This document shows positions 23,755 through 31,499 of a stretch of 42,781 bases of DNA, piece by piece. The first letter of the stretch is position 1, and every line of letters begins with the position of its first letter. The notes beneath the pieces were generated by a model that was given only the letters and a program-made list of their open reading frames with translations, had not been told where the DNA came from and ran no database searches. Source of the DNA: a virus; the IMG/VR virus record IMGVR_UViG_3300047459_000012, positions 1 to 42,781 of that record; one strand, given 5' to 3'. The position numbers were made by a program, and so were the translations under genes.

Positions 23755-24219
23755 ATGAGCGTAACATCAAACACAAACCTTTTACAACCTACGGGATTCC
23801 GTATCGTAATTGAGCGCGCGAAATATGGTAACCTTGAATTCTTTGCGCAGTCAGTAACACACCCAGGCTCTACAGCAACACCTTTTGAGATGCCTGTTCC
23901 AAAAACACAAAGATTTCCTGTTGCCGCTGACACAATAGAATATTCGGATTTGTCAATTAGTCTCATCCTAGACGAAGACATGGTCGCTTATAAAGAAATG
24001 CAAGATTGGATGCAACGCACCGTAGATTCGTCTGAGGATTTATCTCACGATATCACGATTATTATTCTCACCAGTCACAACAATGCAAACATCAAAATAA
24101 CATATGAAGGATGTCTTCCCACCCAGATAGGTTCGGTCGAATTGAACGCTACTGCCGGAGACGTTGCATATATAACATACGAAACATCATTTAGGTTTAC
24201 TAAATTCACTATATCATGA
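23755..24219 (+). CDS. Tail tube-like (gp19-fold) structural protein
   Basis: This 154-residue protein resembles the tube-fold proteins common in marine T4-like phages: NLLQPTGFRIVIERAKYGNL at the start, a FFAQSVTHPG segment near residue 29, FPVAADTIEYSDLSISLILDEDM near 56-78, KEMQDWMQ, and a C-terminal strand block (GSVELNATAGDVAYITYETSFRF). It is not gp19 itself, which is at 18039. It may form a tube cap, baseplate or tail-completion component. A late promoter lies directly upstream. The TGA overlaps the ATG of the dioxygenase-like gene, which may link that protein to the late, virion-related programme. Confidence 0.7.
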   Translation: MSVTSNTNLLQPTGFRIVIERAKYGNLEFFAQSVTHPGSTATPFEMPVPKTQRFPVAADTIEYSDLSISLILDEDMVAYKEMQDWMQRTVDSSEDLSHDITIIILTSHNNANIKITYEGCLPTQIGSVELNATAGDVAYITYETSFRFTKFTIS

Positions 24220-24860
24220 TGGTAAAATTAGATATAAAGAACCGGAACCTCTTGGAGATTCTAGAAGACTTCCGATATACGTATCGAGAGTTGTATCAAC
24301 CCGAACAGACAAACCGATGTCTGGTCGAGGAGTTGCGTGGACAGTCAGACCACTACACGGGCGAAGAGGAGATGTGGCGCGTCATCGACGAAGGTCGTGG
24401 ACACAGAGGTGCCGCAGAGAACTCCTTCTGTTATCCTATCAAACCCGATCACTACTTTGGGACACACCCAGAAGAATACCGCAAGACGTGGAACACACTG
24501 AACTCCAGTTTAATGGAGGAACTAGGTGTGCAACACAGTGCACTCTCAACACTCTACCCGCCAGGCGGTTTCATCGGTTGGCATAATAACGCAGACGCAT
24601 CCGCATACAATGTGATCTTCACGTGGTCCGAGAGAGGAGACGGGTGGTTCAAATATGTCGATCCTAAGACCGAACAAGTCATAACGGTGCAAGACGAACA
24701 GGGGTGGAATTGCAAAGCGGGATACTTTGGAGACTACGATTCAGGTAATGTAGTCTACCATGCCGCAAGAACAGAATGTTACCGTATGACTCTCAGTTAC
24801 GTGTTGGGTCATGACGAAGACTATTGGAAAGATTGTATTGAAACGATCACCGATATGTGA
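24216..24860 (+). CDS. 2OG-Fe(II) oxygenase-like protein (paralogue B)
   Basis: A 214-residue paralogue of the protein at 1992-2699. Shared blocks: LYPPGGFIGWHNNADA (about residues 113-128), a GDGWFKYVDPKT turn near 141, GWNCKAGYFGDY near 163, YHAA at 181-184 and YRMTLSYV at 189-196. The iron site is H123-N-N125 with distal H182 and R190, so the usual acidic ligand is Asn here too. The N-terminal halves have diverged. Starts at 24216 or 24219 are possible; both overlap the upstream stop. It is in the late unit from 23726. The uvsY promoter overlaps its 3' end. Function unknown; catalysis should not be assumed. Confidence 0.7.
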   Translation: MMVKLDIKNRNLLEILEDFRYTYRELYQPEQTNRCLVEELRGQSDHYTGEEEMWRVIDEGRGHRGAAENSFCYPIKPDHYFGTHPEEYRKTWNTLNSSLMEELGVQHSALSTLYPPGGFIGWHNNADASAYNVIFTWSERGDGWFKYVDPKTEQVITVQDEQGWNCKAGYFGDYDSGNVVYHAARTECYRMTLSYVLGHDEDYWKDCIETITDM

Positions 24861-24865
24861 TATAA
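24838..24865 (+). promoter_or_regulatory. Sigma70-like promoter for uvsY-uvsW
   Basis: TTGAAC (24838-24843), a 16-bp spacer and TATAAT (24860-24865), 29 bp before the uvsY ATG. Confidence 0.65.
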
Positions 24866-24894
24866 TGTAGTTTTGAAAACCCCACGGATTATAC

Positions 24895-25341
24895 ATGCTT
24901 AATATTGAAGTGATACACAAGGAGTGGACAGAGGACTCTGTTATTCCTATGCACCAACTGGATGAGACATCACGTCAAATCCCCATGCTACACGCAAAGT
25001 ATTTAGAATACCTCACCGTAACCAAACTTACCCTACGTCGCGCAGAGGCGTCACAGAAGATCCTGTTGAAGGAGAAGTGGTTGTACTACAACGGTAAGAT
25101 GGACCCACAGACTCTACAGGAGAAGGGGTGGGATCCAGATCCATTCAACGGTCTCAAGATTCTCAAGGGTGAGATGGACTACTATTACGACTCCGACCCA
25201 GAGATCTCTAAGTCTGAAGACAGAATCTTCGCACTTAAAGCACAGATAGATAGTCTTACAGATATTCTTAACATGATCAAATGGAGGCATTCGACGATCA
25301 AGAACATGATTGATTATCGTCGATTCGAGGCTGGTGGATAA
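24895..25341 (+). CDS. uvsY: Recombination mediator UvsY
   Basis: The 148-residue helical protein matches T4 UvsY (137 residues) in length and pattern: IPMLHAKYLEYLTVTKLTLR near residues 29-48, KEKWLYYNGKMDPQ near 63, and the ending NMIDYRRFEAGG, close to T4's C-terminus. UvsY loads the UvsX recombinase onto gp32-coated single-stranded DNA. It is followed in overlap by uvsW, giving a recombination pair. The ribosome site is weak. uvsX and gene 32 are not in this window. Confidence 0.88.
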   Translation: MLNIEVIHKEWTEDSVIPMHQLDETSRQIPMLHAKYLEYLTVTKLTLRRAEASQKILLKEKWLYYNGKMDPQTLQEKGWDPDPFNGLKILKGEMDYYYDSDPEISKSEDRIFALKAQIDSLTDILNMIKWRHSTIKNMIDYRRFEAGG

Positions 25342-26857
25342 CAAGATTCGCATTAGGATGAAGGACTACTCCCATTTTATGGTAGAGGCCCATCCAGCCC
25401 AAGAGAATGAATTGAAGGAATACTTCTCGTTCTTTGTGCCTGGCTACAAGTACATGCCTGCATATAAGTCTCGACACTGGGACGGAAAAGTCAAACTCTA
25501 TAACATGATGACTAAACAGATGAACGTGGGTCTCTACACGCACCTGCGGAAGTTCTGCGCGGATCGTTTCTACCCACTGGAGATTGTTGAAAATGAGACT
25601 TATGGGATTCCTTCGTTCCGTGAAGACATCGACCATCCTGCCCTTATTGACTTTCTATCTCTGCTTGATGCTCCTTTTAAACCACGAGACTATCAATACA
25701 AAGCAATTTCTCATGGGGTGGAACACCGAAGATGTATCCTTCTTTCTCCCACTGGTAGCGGGAAGTCATTTATTATATACAATCTTTTACGGTATTGCTA
25801 CGAAGTCACCGAAGGAAAAATTCTAGTTATCGTTCCAACCACGTCTTTGGTCGAACAGATGTACAAAGATTTTGAAGACTACGGTTATGACGTAGATGAG
25901 TTCTGTCACCGCATCTACTCCGGTAAGGAAAAGGTCACTGATAAACGTGTCATTATATCCACATGGCAATCCATTTATAAATTTGGCAAGGAGTGGTTCG
26001 AACAGTTCGACTCGGTCTTTGGTGATGAAGTGCACCTGTTCAAGGCAAAGTCACTGACTACCATGATGGACAAGTGTGTCAACGCAAAATATCGTTTCGG
26101 TCTTACGGGTACTCTCGATGGGACAGAGACAAACAAACTTGTTCTAGAAGGTCTTTTCGGTCCAACGATGGTTGTTACTAGAACTGTTGAGTTACAAAAG
26201 ACAAAAGAACTTTCGGAACTAGACATCTCTATTTTGCTACTTAGATATCACAATGATGTCTGCCAACAAGTTAAGGAGATGTCGTATCAGGAAGAGTTAG
26301 ATACGATCGTCACCTACGAACCCCGCAATCGATTTATCAGTAAATTAACACTCGATCAGTCAGGCAACACCCTCGTGATGTTTCAGTTCGTTGAAAAACA
26401 CGGAAAGGTTCTGCACGAGATGATCAAATCTATGGCTGAAGAAGGACGTAAAGTATTCTATGTATCTGGTGAAGTAGATGCCACAGACAGAGAACAAATA
26501 AGAGGGATAGTAGAAAAAGAAAATGATGCAATTATCGTTGCTTCTCTTGGTACTTTTAGTACTGGTATTAACATCCGCAATCTTCATAATATTGTATTTG
26601 CGACACCATCCAAGTCTCAAGTCAAAGTACTCCAATCGATTGGTCGTGGTCTTCGTCAGTCTGATGATGGTCGGACTACTCGACTTTTTGATATTGCTGA
26701 TGATCTTCATATTAGGAATCACAAGAACTTTACACTAAAACATAGCGCTGAAAGGATTAAGATATATACTAAAGAAGGATTTAAATACAAGATTTATCCT
26801 ATAAACCTTAAACCAATAAAAGTAGAAGAAGATGTCGAAAACAACCTCTTTGGTTAA
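25334..26857 (+). CDS. uvsW: DNA/RNA helicase UvsW
   Basis: A 507-residue superfamily-2 helicase, matching T4 UvsW (503). From the chosen start it has an N-terminal domain aligning with T4 (DNKIRIRMKDYSH), Walker A SPTGSGKS at 138-145, DEVH at 231-234, FGLTGTLDG near 254, and a motif VI segment SIGRGLRQSDDGR. UvsW unwinds R-loops and branched DNA and helps shift T4 from origin- to recombination-dependent replication. I chose the GTG at 25334, which overlaps the uvsY stop and aligns with the T4 N-terminus; a TTG at 25310 or ATG at 25358 are alternatives. It ends in NNLFG, reminiscent of short clamp-binding tails. Confidence 0.92.
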   Translation: MDNKIRIRMKDYSHFMVEAHPAQENELKEYFSFFVPGYKYMPAYKSRHWDGKVKLYNMMTKQMNVGLYTHLRKFCADRFYPLEIVENETYGIPSFREDIDHPALIDFLSLLDAPFKPRDYQYKAISHGVEHRRCILLSPTGSGKSFIIYNLLRYCYEVTEGKILVIVPTTSLVEQMYKDFEDYGYDVDEFCHRIYSGKEKVTDKRVIISTWQSIYKFGKEWFEQFDSVFGDEVHLFKAKSLTTMMDKCVNAKYRFGLTGTLDGTETNKLVLEGLFGPTMVVTRTVELQKTKELSELDISILLLRYHNDVCQQVKEMSYQEELDTIVTYEPRNRFISKLTLDQSGNTLVMFQFVEKHGKVLHEMIKSMAEEGRKVFYVSGEVDATDREQIRGIVEKENDAIIVASLGTFSTGINIRNLHNIVFATPSKSQVKVLQSIGRGLRQSDDGRTTRLFDIADDLHIRNHKNFTLKHSAERIKIYTKEGFKYKIYPINLKPIKVEEDVENNLFG

Positions 26858-27260
26858 ACATTTAAAATTAATAACGGGTGAAGAACTAGTTTGTGAATTG
26901 ATGAGCGAAACTGGAGACTCACTTATAATTCGAAACGCACTGTCTTTGATTGAAAAAGATCTGAGCAACGGTGGTAAGTACTATGCGTTTAAAACTTTTA
27001 TGGTATATCAAGACAGTCCCCAAAATGTTATGATTGTCTTCTTTGATAAGATCATGTCAGTTGCTGTTCCAACAGAAGAGATGTATGCTTCTTACGGTGA
27101 TGCTATAAAAGAGATGAACGAGTACAATGAGGAACAAGAACTCAAGAAAGAAGATAAAGATGAGTGGGATAGTGATCTGTCTCTAGAAGAGTTCTTAAAT
27201 GAAATGGACCGTAATAATGACTTCATGGATTCTGACGTAGAAGGAATGATCAAGAATTAG
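26832..27260 (+). CDS. Possible Sm-like fold protein
   Basis: The 142-residue protein overlaps the end of uvsW by 26 nt. Its N-terminal 90 residues have the order of small beta strands seen in Sm/LSm-like proteins: LVKHLKLITGEELVCELM, a SLIIRNALSLIE strand pair, and later NVMIVFFDKIMSVAVPTEEM. The remainder is a long acidic helix (EEQELKKEDKDEWDSDLSLE). Such proteins are common near uvsW in marine T4-like phages. Sm-like folding and RNA binding are inferences from pattern only; it is best treated as a conserved unknown. Confidence 0.65.
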   Translation: MSKTTSLVKHLKLITGEELVCELMSETGDSLIIRNALSLIEKDLSNGGKYYAFKTFMVYQDSPQNVMIVFFDKIMSVAVPTEEMYASYGDAIKEMNEYNEEQELKKEDKDEWDSDLSLEEFLNEMDRNNDFMDSDVEGMIKN

Positions 27261-27337
27261 GGCTATACTATTCTCCCCTTTGGTTAAAGAGATTATACAG
27301 TATAAATTACATTCTGTCAAGACTTTTTTAAAATATT

Positions 27338-27778
27338 ATGAAAATAGGTTTCACATGTTCAACGTTCGACCTTCTACACGCAGGTCACGTCCAACTTCTA
27401 CGTCACGCTAAAGATCGGTGTGACTACCTGATAGTAGGTCTACAGACAGACCCCACTATCGATCGCCCCAACACCAAGAACAAACCCATACAAACTTTGG
27501 TTGAAAGATACACTCAACTGAGGGCGGTTAGTTATGTCGATGAAATTATCCCATACCAAACGGAACGAGATCTCGAAGATATTTTGTCTCTATATAATTT
27601 GGATGTTCAGATATTGGGCGAAGAATATCGTGAGAAGGATTTCACTGGAAAGGATATCGGTCGTAAACGGGGAATAGAGTTTTATTTTAATGAAAGATCT
27701 CATAGATTTTCTTCAAGTGAATTGCGACAAAGAGTCGCCTATAGATCAGAAATTGGATTGACACACAGGTCGAAATAG
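27338..27778 (+). CDS. Cytidylyltransferase-like nucleotidyltransferase
   Basis: The 146-residue product has the HxGH nucleotidyltransferase signature, TFDLLHAGHVQLL, with H14 and H17, and a C-terminal RFSSSELR (R123 onward) in the place of the family's R-x-x-x-IS/T-T motif. This is the TagD/RfaE-type fold that joins CTP or ATP to small phosphates such as glycerol-3-phosphate or sugar phosphates. The 77-bp gap before it contains no convincing promoter. The substrate is not readable. It may feed surface glycan or lipid changes together with the glycosyltransferases at 1258 and 37333, which is inference. The gene 55 promoter lies inside its 3' end. Confidence 0.82.
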   Translation: MKIGFTCSTFDLLHAGHVQLLRHAKDRCDYLIVGLQTDPTIDRPNTKNKPIQTLVERYTQLRAVSYVDEIIPYQTERDLEDILSLYNLDVQILGEEYREKDFTGKDIGRKRGIEFYFNERSHRFSSSELRQRVAYRSEIGLTHRSK

Positions 27779-27786
27779 GGTATAAT
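27758..27786 (+). promoter_or_regulatory. Sigma70-like promoter for gene 55
   Basis: TTGACA (27758-27763), a 17-bp spacer and TATAAT (27781-27786), a near-perfect promoter 31 bp before the gene 55 ATG. Confidence 0.85.
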
Positions 27787-27816
27787 TACCTCATTAAATT
27801 TTGGAAGTTGTATATC

Positions 27817-28407
27817 ATGAAACCTAAAGAAAAACCACATTACGTCAATAATAGAGACTTTTCTAACGCAGTCGTCGAGTACTGTACTTCTGCCCAAGAG
27901 GCAAAAGATGTCGGTGAGTCCACACCGATCGTTACAGATTATATCGCTTCCTGCTTCCTAAAGATCGCAGAGGGTCTCTCTCATAAAGCAAACTTTGTTC
28001 GTTATACCTATCGTGAAGAGATGGTCATGGATGCGGTCGAGAACTGTCTCAAGGCGATCGAGAATTACGATATCGAAGCTGCAACCCGATCGGGCAAACC
28101 AAACGCATTTGCTTACTTTACACAGATCTCATGGTATGCATTCTTGCGTCGGATCCAAAAGGAAAAGAAACAACAAGACGTAAAGATGAAGTTCATCGCA
28201 GAGGCGGACATCGGCGAGTTCCTTGATGATGATGGTGAAGGATATGGAAATATGCAATATGCGTCTCCCTTCATTGACACCCTACGTATGCGTATCGATG
28301 CAGTTAAAGGTGCTGACCAAGAGTTTAAAGAGTACGCGAAAGAAGAGAAGAAACGTAAACGTCGCGCAGTAAATGTTGATTCGGACTTATCGGAGTGGAT
28401 GGAATAA
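27817..28407 (+). CDS. 55: Late transcription sigma factor gp55
   Basis: The 196-residue protein matches T4 gp55 (185 residues), the small sigma factor that directs RNA polymerase to TATAAATA late promoters. Conserved pieces are HYVNNRDFSNAVVEY near the N-terminus, the core-binding/promoter region REEMVMDAVENCLKAIENYD and NAFAYFTQISWYAFLRRIQK (about residues 90-110), and a hydrophobic-acidic C-terminus DSDLSEWME suited to binding the sliding clamp, as T4 gp55 does. I chose the ATG at 27817 (GGAAG at 27803-27807); the upstream TTG is too close to that site. Seven exact late boxes in this window are its likely targets. Confidence 0.93.
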   Translation: MKPKEKPHYVNNRDFSNAVVEYCTSAQEAKDVGESTPIVTDYIASCFLKIAEGLSHKANFVRYTYREEMVMDAVENCLKAIENYDIEAATRSGKPNAFAYFTQISWYAFLRRIQKEKKQQDVKMKFIAEADIGEFLDDDGEGYGNMQYASPFIDTLRMRIDAVKGADQEFKEYAKEEKKRKRRAVNVDSDLSEWME

Positions 28408-28526
28408 TGTGGACTTATGAATGTAAAGCGGGAACCTATAAAGAGAGTTCCCTACCTCGCTTGGTGTGGACTATTCTTACACACCGACTACATCACCTCA
28501 TACAAGACGGAAAATTTTCAGATTAA
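28407..28526 (+). CDS. Small 39-residue protein of unknown function
   Basis: ATG at 28407 shares a base with the gene 55 stop (TAATG), and the frame runs 39 codons to TAA at 28524-28526. The peptide begins MWTYECKAGTYKESSLPRL and ends THRLHHLIQDGKFSD, with aromatic, basic and His residues and no membrane segment. The overlapping start suggests translational coupling to gene 55, and the stop sits 2 bp before the next promoter. It is too short for most ORF cut-offs. I do not recognise the family; similar short ORFs next to gene 55 may exist in related phages. Confidence 0.6.
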   Translation: MWTYECKAGTYKESSLPRLVWTILTHRLHHLIQDGKFSD

Positions 28527-28528
28527 AC

Positions 28529-28557
28529 TTGACAAACCCCTCACACTATAGTATAAT
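28529..28557 (+). promoter_or_regulatory. Consensus sigma70 promoter for 47-46
   Basis: TTGACA (28529-28534), a 17-bp spacer and TATAAT (28552-28557): both boxes are consensus. The start is expected near 28564, giving a leader of about 104 nt before gene 47. Confidence 0.9.
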
Positions 28558-28584
28558 GTGTGTCTAAATTAGTAAAAGTTTAAC

Positions 28585-28653
28585 GCGGGAGTTCGTTATG
28601 GAGACAGTGAATACCCTTCCCTGTAGTAGGTGAAATCCCTACATCCCGCTCCA
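28585..28653 (+). ncRNA. Compact tRNA-like structured leader element (candidate)
   Basis: In the gene 47 leader, GCGGGA (28585-28590) pairs with TCCCGC (28644-28649), followed by T and CCA as in a tRNA 3' end. Inside, TTCGTT and AGTGAA (28592-28597 and 28606-28611) can close an 8-nt loop containing GG, like a D-arm. GTAGG and CCTAC (28626-28630 and 28638-28642) close a 7-nt T-loop-like TGAAATC. The region between them is only about 14 nt, too short for a normal anticodon arm. It may be a degenerate tRNA, a tRNA mimic or a cis-regulatory RNA. It is not a standard tRNA. Confidence 0.45.
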
Positions 28654-28667
28654 ATTACTGAGAGTTT

Positions 28668-29726
28668 ATGAAGATCGCTATATTGAATGATACCCACTGT
28701 GGGTGTCGTAATTCGTCTGAAATTTTTATGGATTACCAAGAACGCTTCTATACAGAAGTGTTTTTCCCTTTTCTGTTAGAAAACAACATCACCCAAATCC
28801 TACACCTTGGAGACTACTACGACAATCGTAAGACGGTCAATCTCAAGGCGCTCAGTCATAATCGAAGAATCTTCTTAGATAAATTGCGTGAGTATAACAT
28901 CCACATGGACATCATCCCAGGCAATCATGATGTCTATTTTAAAAACACCAATGAACTCAATTCCCTGAAAGAGTTGATGGGTCACTACATGAACGAGGTC
29001 GACATTCTTATGGATCCGATCGTGCGTGACTACGATGGTATTAAGTTCGGTCTTGTACCTTGGATCTGTCCAGAGAATGAGGAAGAGTGTTTAAAGTTCC
29101 TAGAGAATTGTGGTGCAGATGTCATCGGTGGCCACTTTGAACTCGCAGGGTTTGAAATGGACAAGGGTTTAGTATGTAAAGAAGGTATGGACTCCACGCC
29201 TCTACAAAAGTTCGAGACGGTCCTGTCTGGACACTTCCATACCAAGTCATCTCAGGGTAACATACACTACCTTGGTGCCCAGATGGAGTTCTTCTGGAAC
29301 GATGCGCACGATCCTAAGTACTTCCACATCTATGATACAGAAACACGAGAACTTGTTCCCGTGAAAAATGGTGTGACTATCTTTCACAAGATTTATTATG
29401 ACGAAGACATCGTAAACTATTTCGAAGACCTATCTTACCTTGATGGCAAGTTCGTTAAGTTGATTGTGACTAACCGATCGGACATGAAAAAATTCGAAAG
29501 GTATGTAGACCGCATCCAACAACAAAAGATCCACGAACTGAAGATCGCCGAAGACTTCCGTGAGTTCCGTGGTGAAAATGTGGGTGATAGTGAAATAAGT
29601 GTTGACGACACCCAAACTCTAATCTATAATTATATCCAAGATGTGGATACTGACCTAGATAAAGATCGAATTAAAGGACTTGTGTCTGAACTAATGGTAG
29701 AGGCGCAGAGCGTAGATGTTGCATGA
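28668..29726 (+). CDS. 47: Recombination endonuclease subunit gp47 (Mre11/SbcD-like)
   Basis: The 352-residue protein has the calcineurin-like phosphoesterase motifs of Mre11/SbcD in order: LNDTHCG near residue 5, HLGDYYDNRK near 46, IIPGNHDVYF near 83, IGGHFEL near 153 and LSGHFHTKS near 184. With gp46 it forms the complex that resects double-strand ends and produces 3' single strands for recombination and recombination-dependent replication. T4 gp47 is 339 residues. It overlaps gene 46 by 4 nt (ATGA). It has its own promoter and a structured leader. Confidence 0.95.
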   Translation: MKIAILNDTHCGCRNSSEIFMDYQERFYTEVFFPFLLENNITQILHLGDYYDNRKTVNLKALSHNRRIFLDKLREYNIHMDIIPGNHDVYFKNTNELNSLKELMGHYMNEVDILMDPIVRDYDGIKFGLVPWICPENEEECLKFLENCGADVIGGHFELAGFEMDKGLVCKEGMDSTPLQKFETVLSGHFHTKSSQGNIHYLGAQMEFFWNDAHDPKYFHIYDTETRELVPVKNGVTIFHKIYYDEDIVNYFEDLSYLDGKFVKLIVTNRSDMKKFERYVDRIQQQKIHELKIAEDFREFRGENVGDSEISVDDTQTLIYNYIQDVDTDLDKDRIKGLVSELMVEAQSVDVA

Positions 29727-31447
29727 TTAAATTTCAGAAACTCCGTTGGAAGAACTTTCTTTCTACGGGTGACTACTTTAATGAGATCGACTTTCTAGAG
29801 AATCCAACAAACTTAGTGGTTGGTGAGAACGGCGCGGGCAAGTCTACTATGTTGGATGCCCTGTCGTTCGCTCTCTTTGGTAAGGCGCATCGTAAGATCA
29901 ATAAAGCACAACTAGTAAACACCATCAATAATAAAGACTCCAGATGTGAAGTCGAATTTATTGTTAATGGTGTTCAATATAAAGTTATTCGTGGTATCAA
30001 ACCCGCCAAGTTCGAGATTTGGAAGGACGGTACCATGATCAATCAAAGCGCACACGCGCGTGAGTACCAAGAGATTCTTGAGAAGAACATCCTACAGATG
30101 TCTCACAAGAGTTTCCACCAAATTGTTGTTCTCGGTTCGTCGTCTTTTATCCCATTCATGCAACTCAACTCTACTTCTCGGCGTGATGTGATCGAAGACC
30201 TTCTTGATATTAACATATTTTCCAAAATGAATGTGATACTCAAGGAGAAAATCTCTCTCCTCAAAGGCGAACTCGAGAACAACAACCATTCTATTGAGAT
30301 GGTTAGAACACGCATATCTTCTCAAAAGAAGTATATCCGTGATCTTAGCGCCATCAACACTGCGCATCGTAAAGAAAAAGAAGAAGAGATCAAAAGTCTC
30401 AACGATGATATCGCAACTTTCAATGAAGTCAACGCAGAACTGTCCGAAACCGTCAATAATTTGTTACCTTCGGTCACAGAAGAATTAAGCAAAATGCGTA
30501 CCAATAAGACTAAATTGGAGAAGTATCGCACTAAATTTGATACACAGGTTAAGTCTGTTGTTAAAGAAGCAAAGTTCTTTGATGATAATGAAGTGTGTCC
30601 TACATGTGACCAAGACATCGGTGATGAACTGCGCAATAGTAAAAAGTCCGCTGCGAATGAACGTGCACGTGAACTACAGAAACTTATGGTTCAGGCGGAT
30701 GCTCAGTTGAATGATTACCAAACCCAGATCGATAAACTTGAAGAAGACATGGCAGATCTGCTGCATAAACAAAATCTTATGAACAATAATATGCAGTTAA
30801 TCGCCCGTCTGACTCAGAACGTTCAGAAGATCCAGAATGATCTCGCAGATATGGCTGACAGTTCTGGTGATATGTCTCAGGCAAACAAAGACCTCAATAA
30901 CCTTGATGAAGAGTTACATACACTAAACGACAGCAAGTACACGCTCAACGAGAAGTCGTCTTACAATCGTGTTGCGTCCGAACTACTCCGCGACACTGGT
31001 ATCAAGACCAAGATCATCAAACAATACATTCCGGTCATCAACGAACTCACCAACAAGTATCTACAGACGCTGGACTTCTTCGTCCACTTTGAGTTGGATG
31101 AGAGTTTCAATGAGACCATCCGATCGCGTTACCGTGACACCTTCTCGTATGACTCGTTTTCAGAAGGTGAGAAACAAAGAATCGACTTGTCTTTACTATT
31201 CACTTGGAGACACATCGCCAAGATGAAGAACTCCGTATCAACTAACCTGTTGATCCTAGATGAGACGTTCGATTCGTCTCTCGATGGCGAGGGTGTCGAC
31301 AACCTAATGAAGATCATTGACACTCTCAAGGAAGACACCAACGTATTTGTAATCTCTCACAAGACCGAACTGGAGGACGCCCACTTCGAACGCAAACTGT
31401 CGTTCGTTAAGGACAAAAACTTTAGTCGAATGCGAGATATTACTTGA
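29723..31447 (+). CDS. 46: Recombination endonuclease subunit gp46 (Rad50/SbcC-like)
   Basis: The 574-residue SMC-type ATPase has Walker A GENGAGKSTM at the N-terminus, long coiled coils on both sides of a zinc hook (CPTCDQDI near residue 293), an ABC signature FSEGEKQRID near 476, and Walker B NLLILDETFDSSLDGEG near 510. It partners gp47 in end resection. T4 gp46 is 560 residues. Leucine codons here are mainly CTC, CTT and TTG, unlike the CTA-rich virion genes. The gene 45 promoter starts at its stop codon. Confidence 0.96.
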   Translation: MIKFQKLRWKNFLSTGDYFNEIDFLENPTNLVVGENGAGKSTMLDALSFALFGKAHRKINKAQLVNTINNKDSRCEVEFIVNGVQYKVIRGIKPAKFEIWKDGTMINQSAHAREYQEILEKNILQMSHKSFHQIVVLGSSSFIPFMQLNSTSRRDVIEDLLDINIFSKMNVILKEKISLLKGELENNNHSIEMVRTRISSQKKYIRDLSAINTAHRKEKEEEIKSLNDDIATFNEVNAELSETVNNLLPSVTEELSKMRTNKTKLEKYRTKFDTQVKSVVKEAKFFDDNEVCPTCDQDIGDELRNSKKSAANERARELQKLMVQADAQLNDYQTQIDKLEEDMADLLHKQNLMNNNMQLIARLTQNVQKIQNDLADMADSSGDMSQANKDLNNLDEELHTLNDSKYTLNEKSSYNRVASELLRDTGIKTKIIKQYIPVINELTNKYLQTLDFFVHFELDESFNETIRSRYRDTFSYDSFSEGEKQRIDLSLLFTWRHIAKMKNSVSTNLLILDETFDSSLDGEGVDNLMKIIDTLKEDTNVFVISHKTELEDAHFERKLSFVKDKNFSRMRDIT

Positions 31448-31472
31448 CACTGACTGGATATTGTTATATAAT
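31444..31472 (+). promoter_or_regulatory. Sigma70-like promoter for gene 45
   Basis: TTGACA (31444-31449) overlaps the gene 46 stop; a 17-bp spacer and TATAAT (31467-31472) follow. The bases after the -10 box are GTCCC, as at gene 44. Confidence 0.9.
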
Positions 31473-31499
31473 GTCCCACATATTAACTGAGGAATCCAC

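Noticed and set aside
27301-27308. TATAAATT as a possible late promoter before the cytidylyltransferase
   Set aside because: It misses the final A of the otherwise invariant box here, and the gene is not a virion gene.
28585-28653. Cobalamin- or FMN-riboswitch resemblance (GGTGAAATCC and CCCGC phrases)
   Set aside because: The order of conserved blocks and the required junction sequences do not fit either class; a tRNA-like fold explains more of the pairing.
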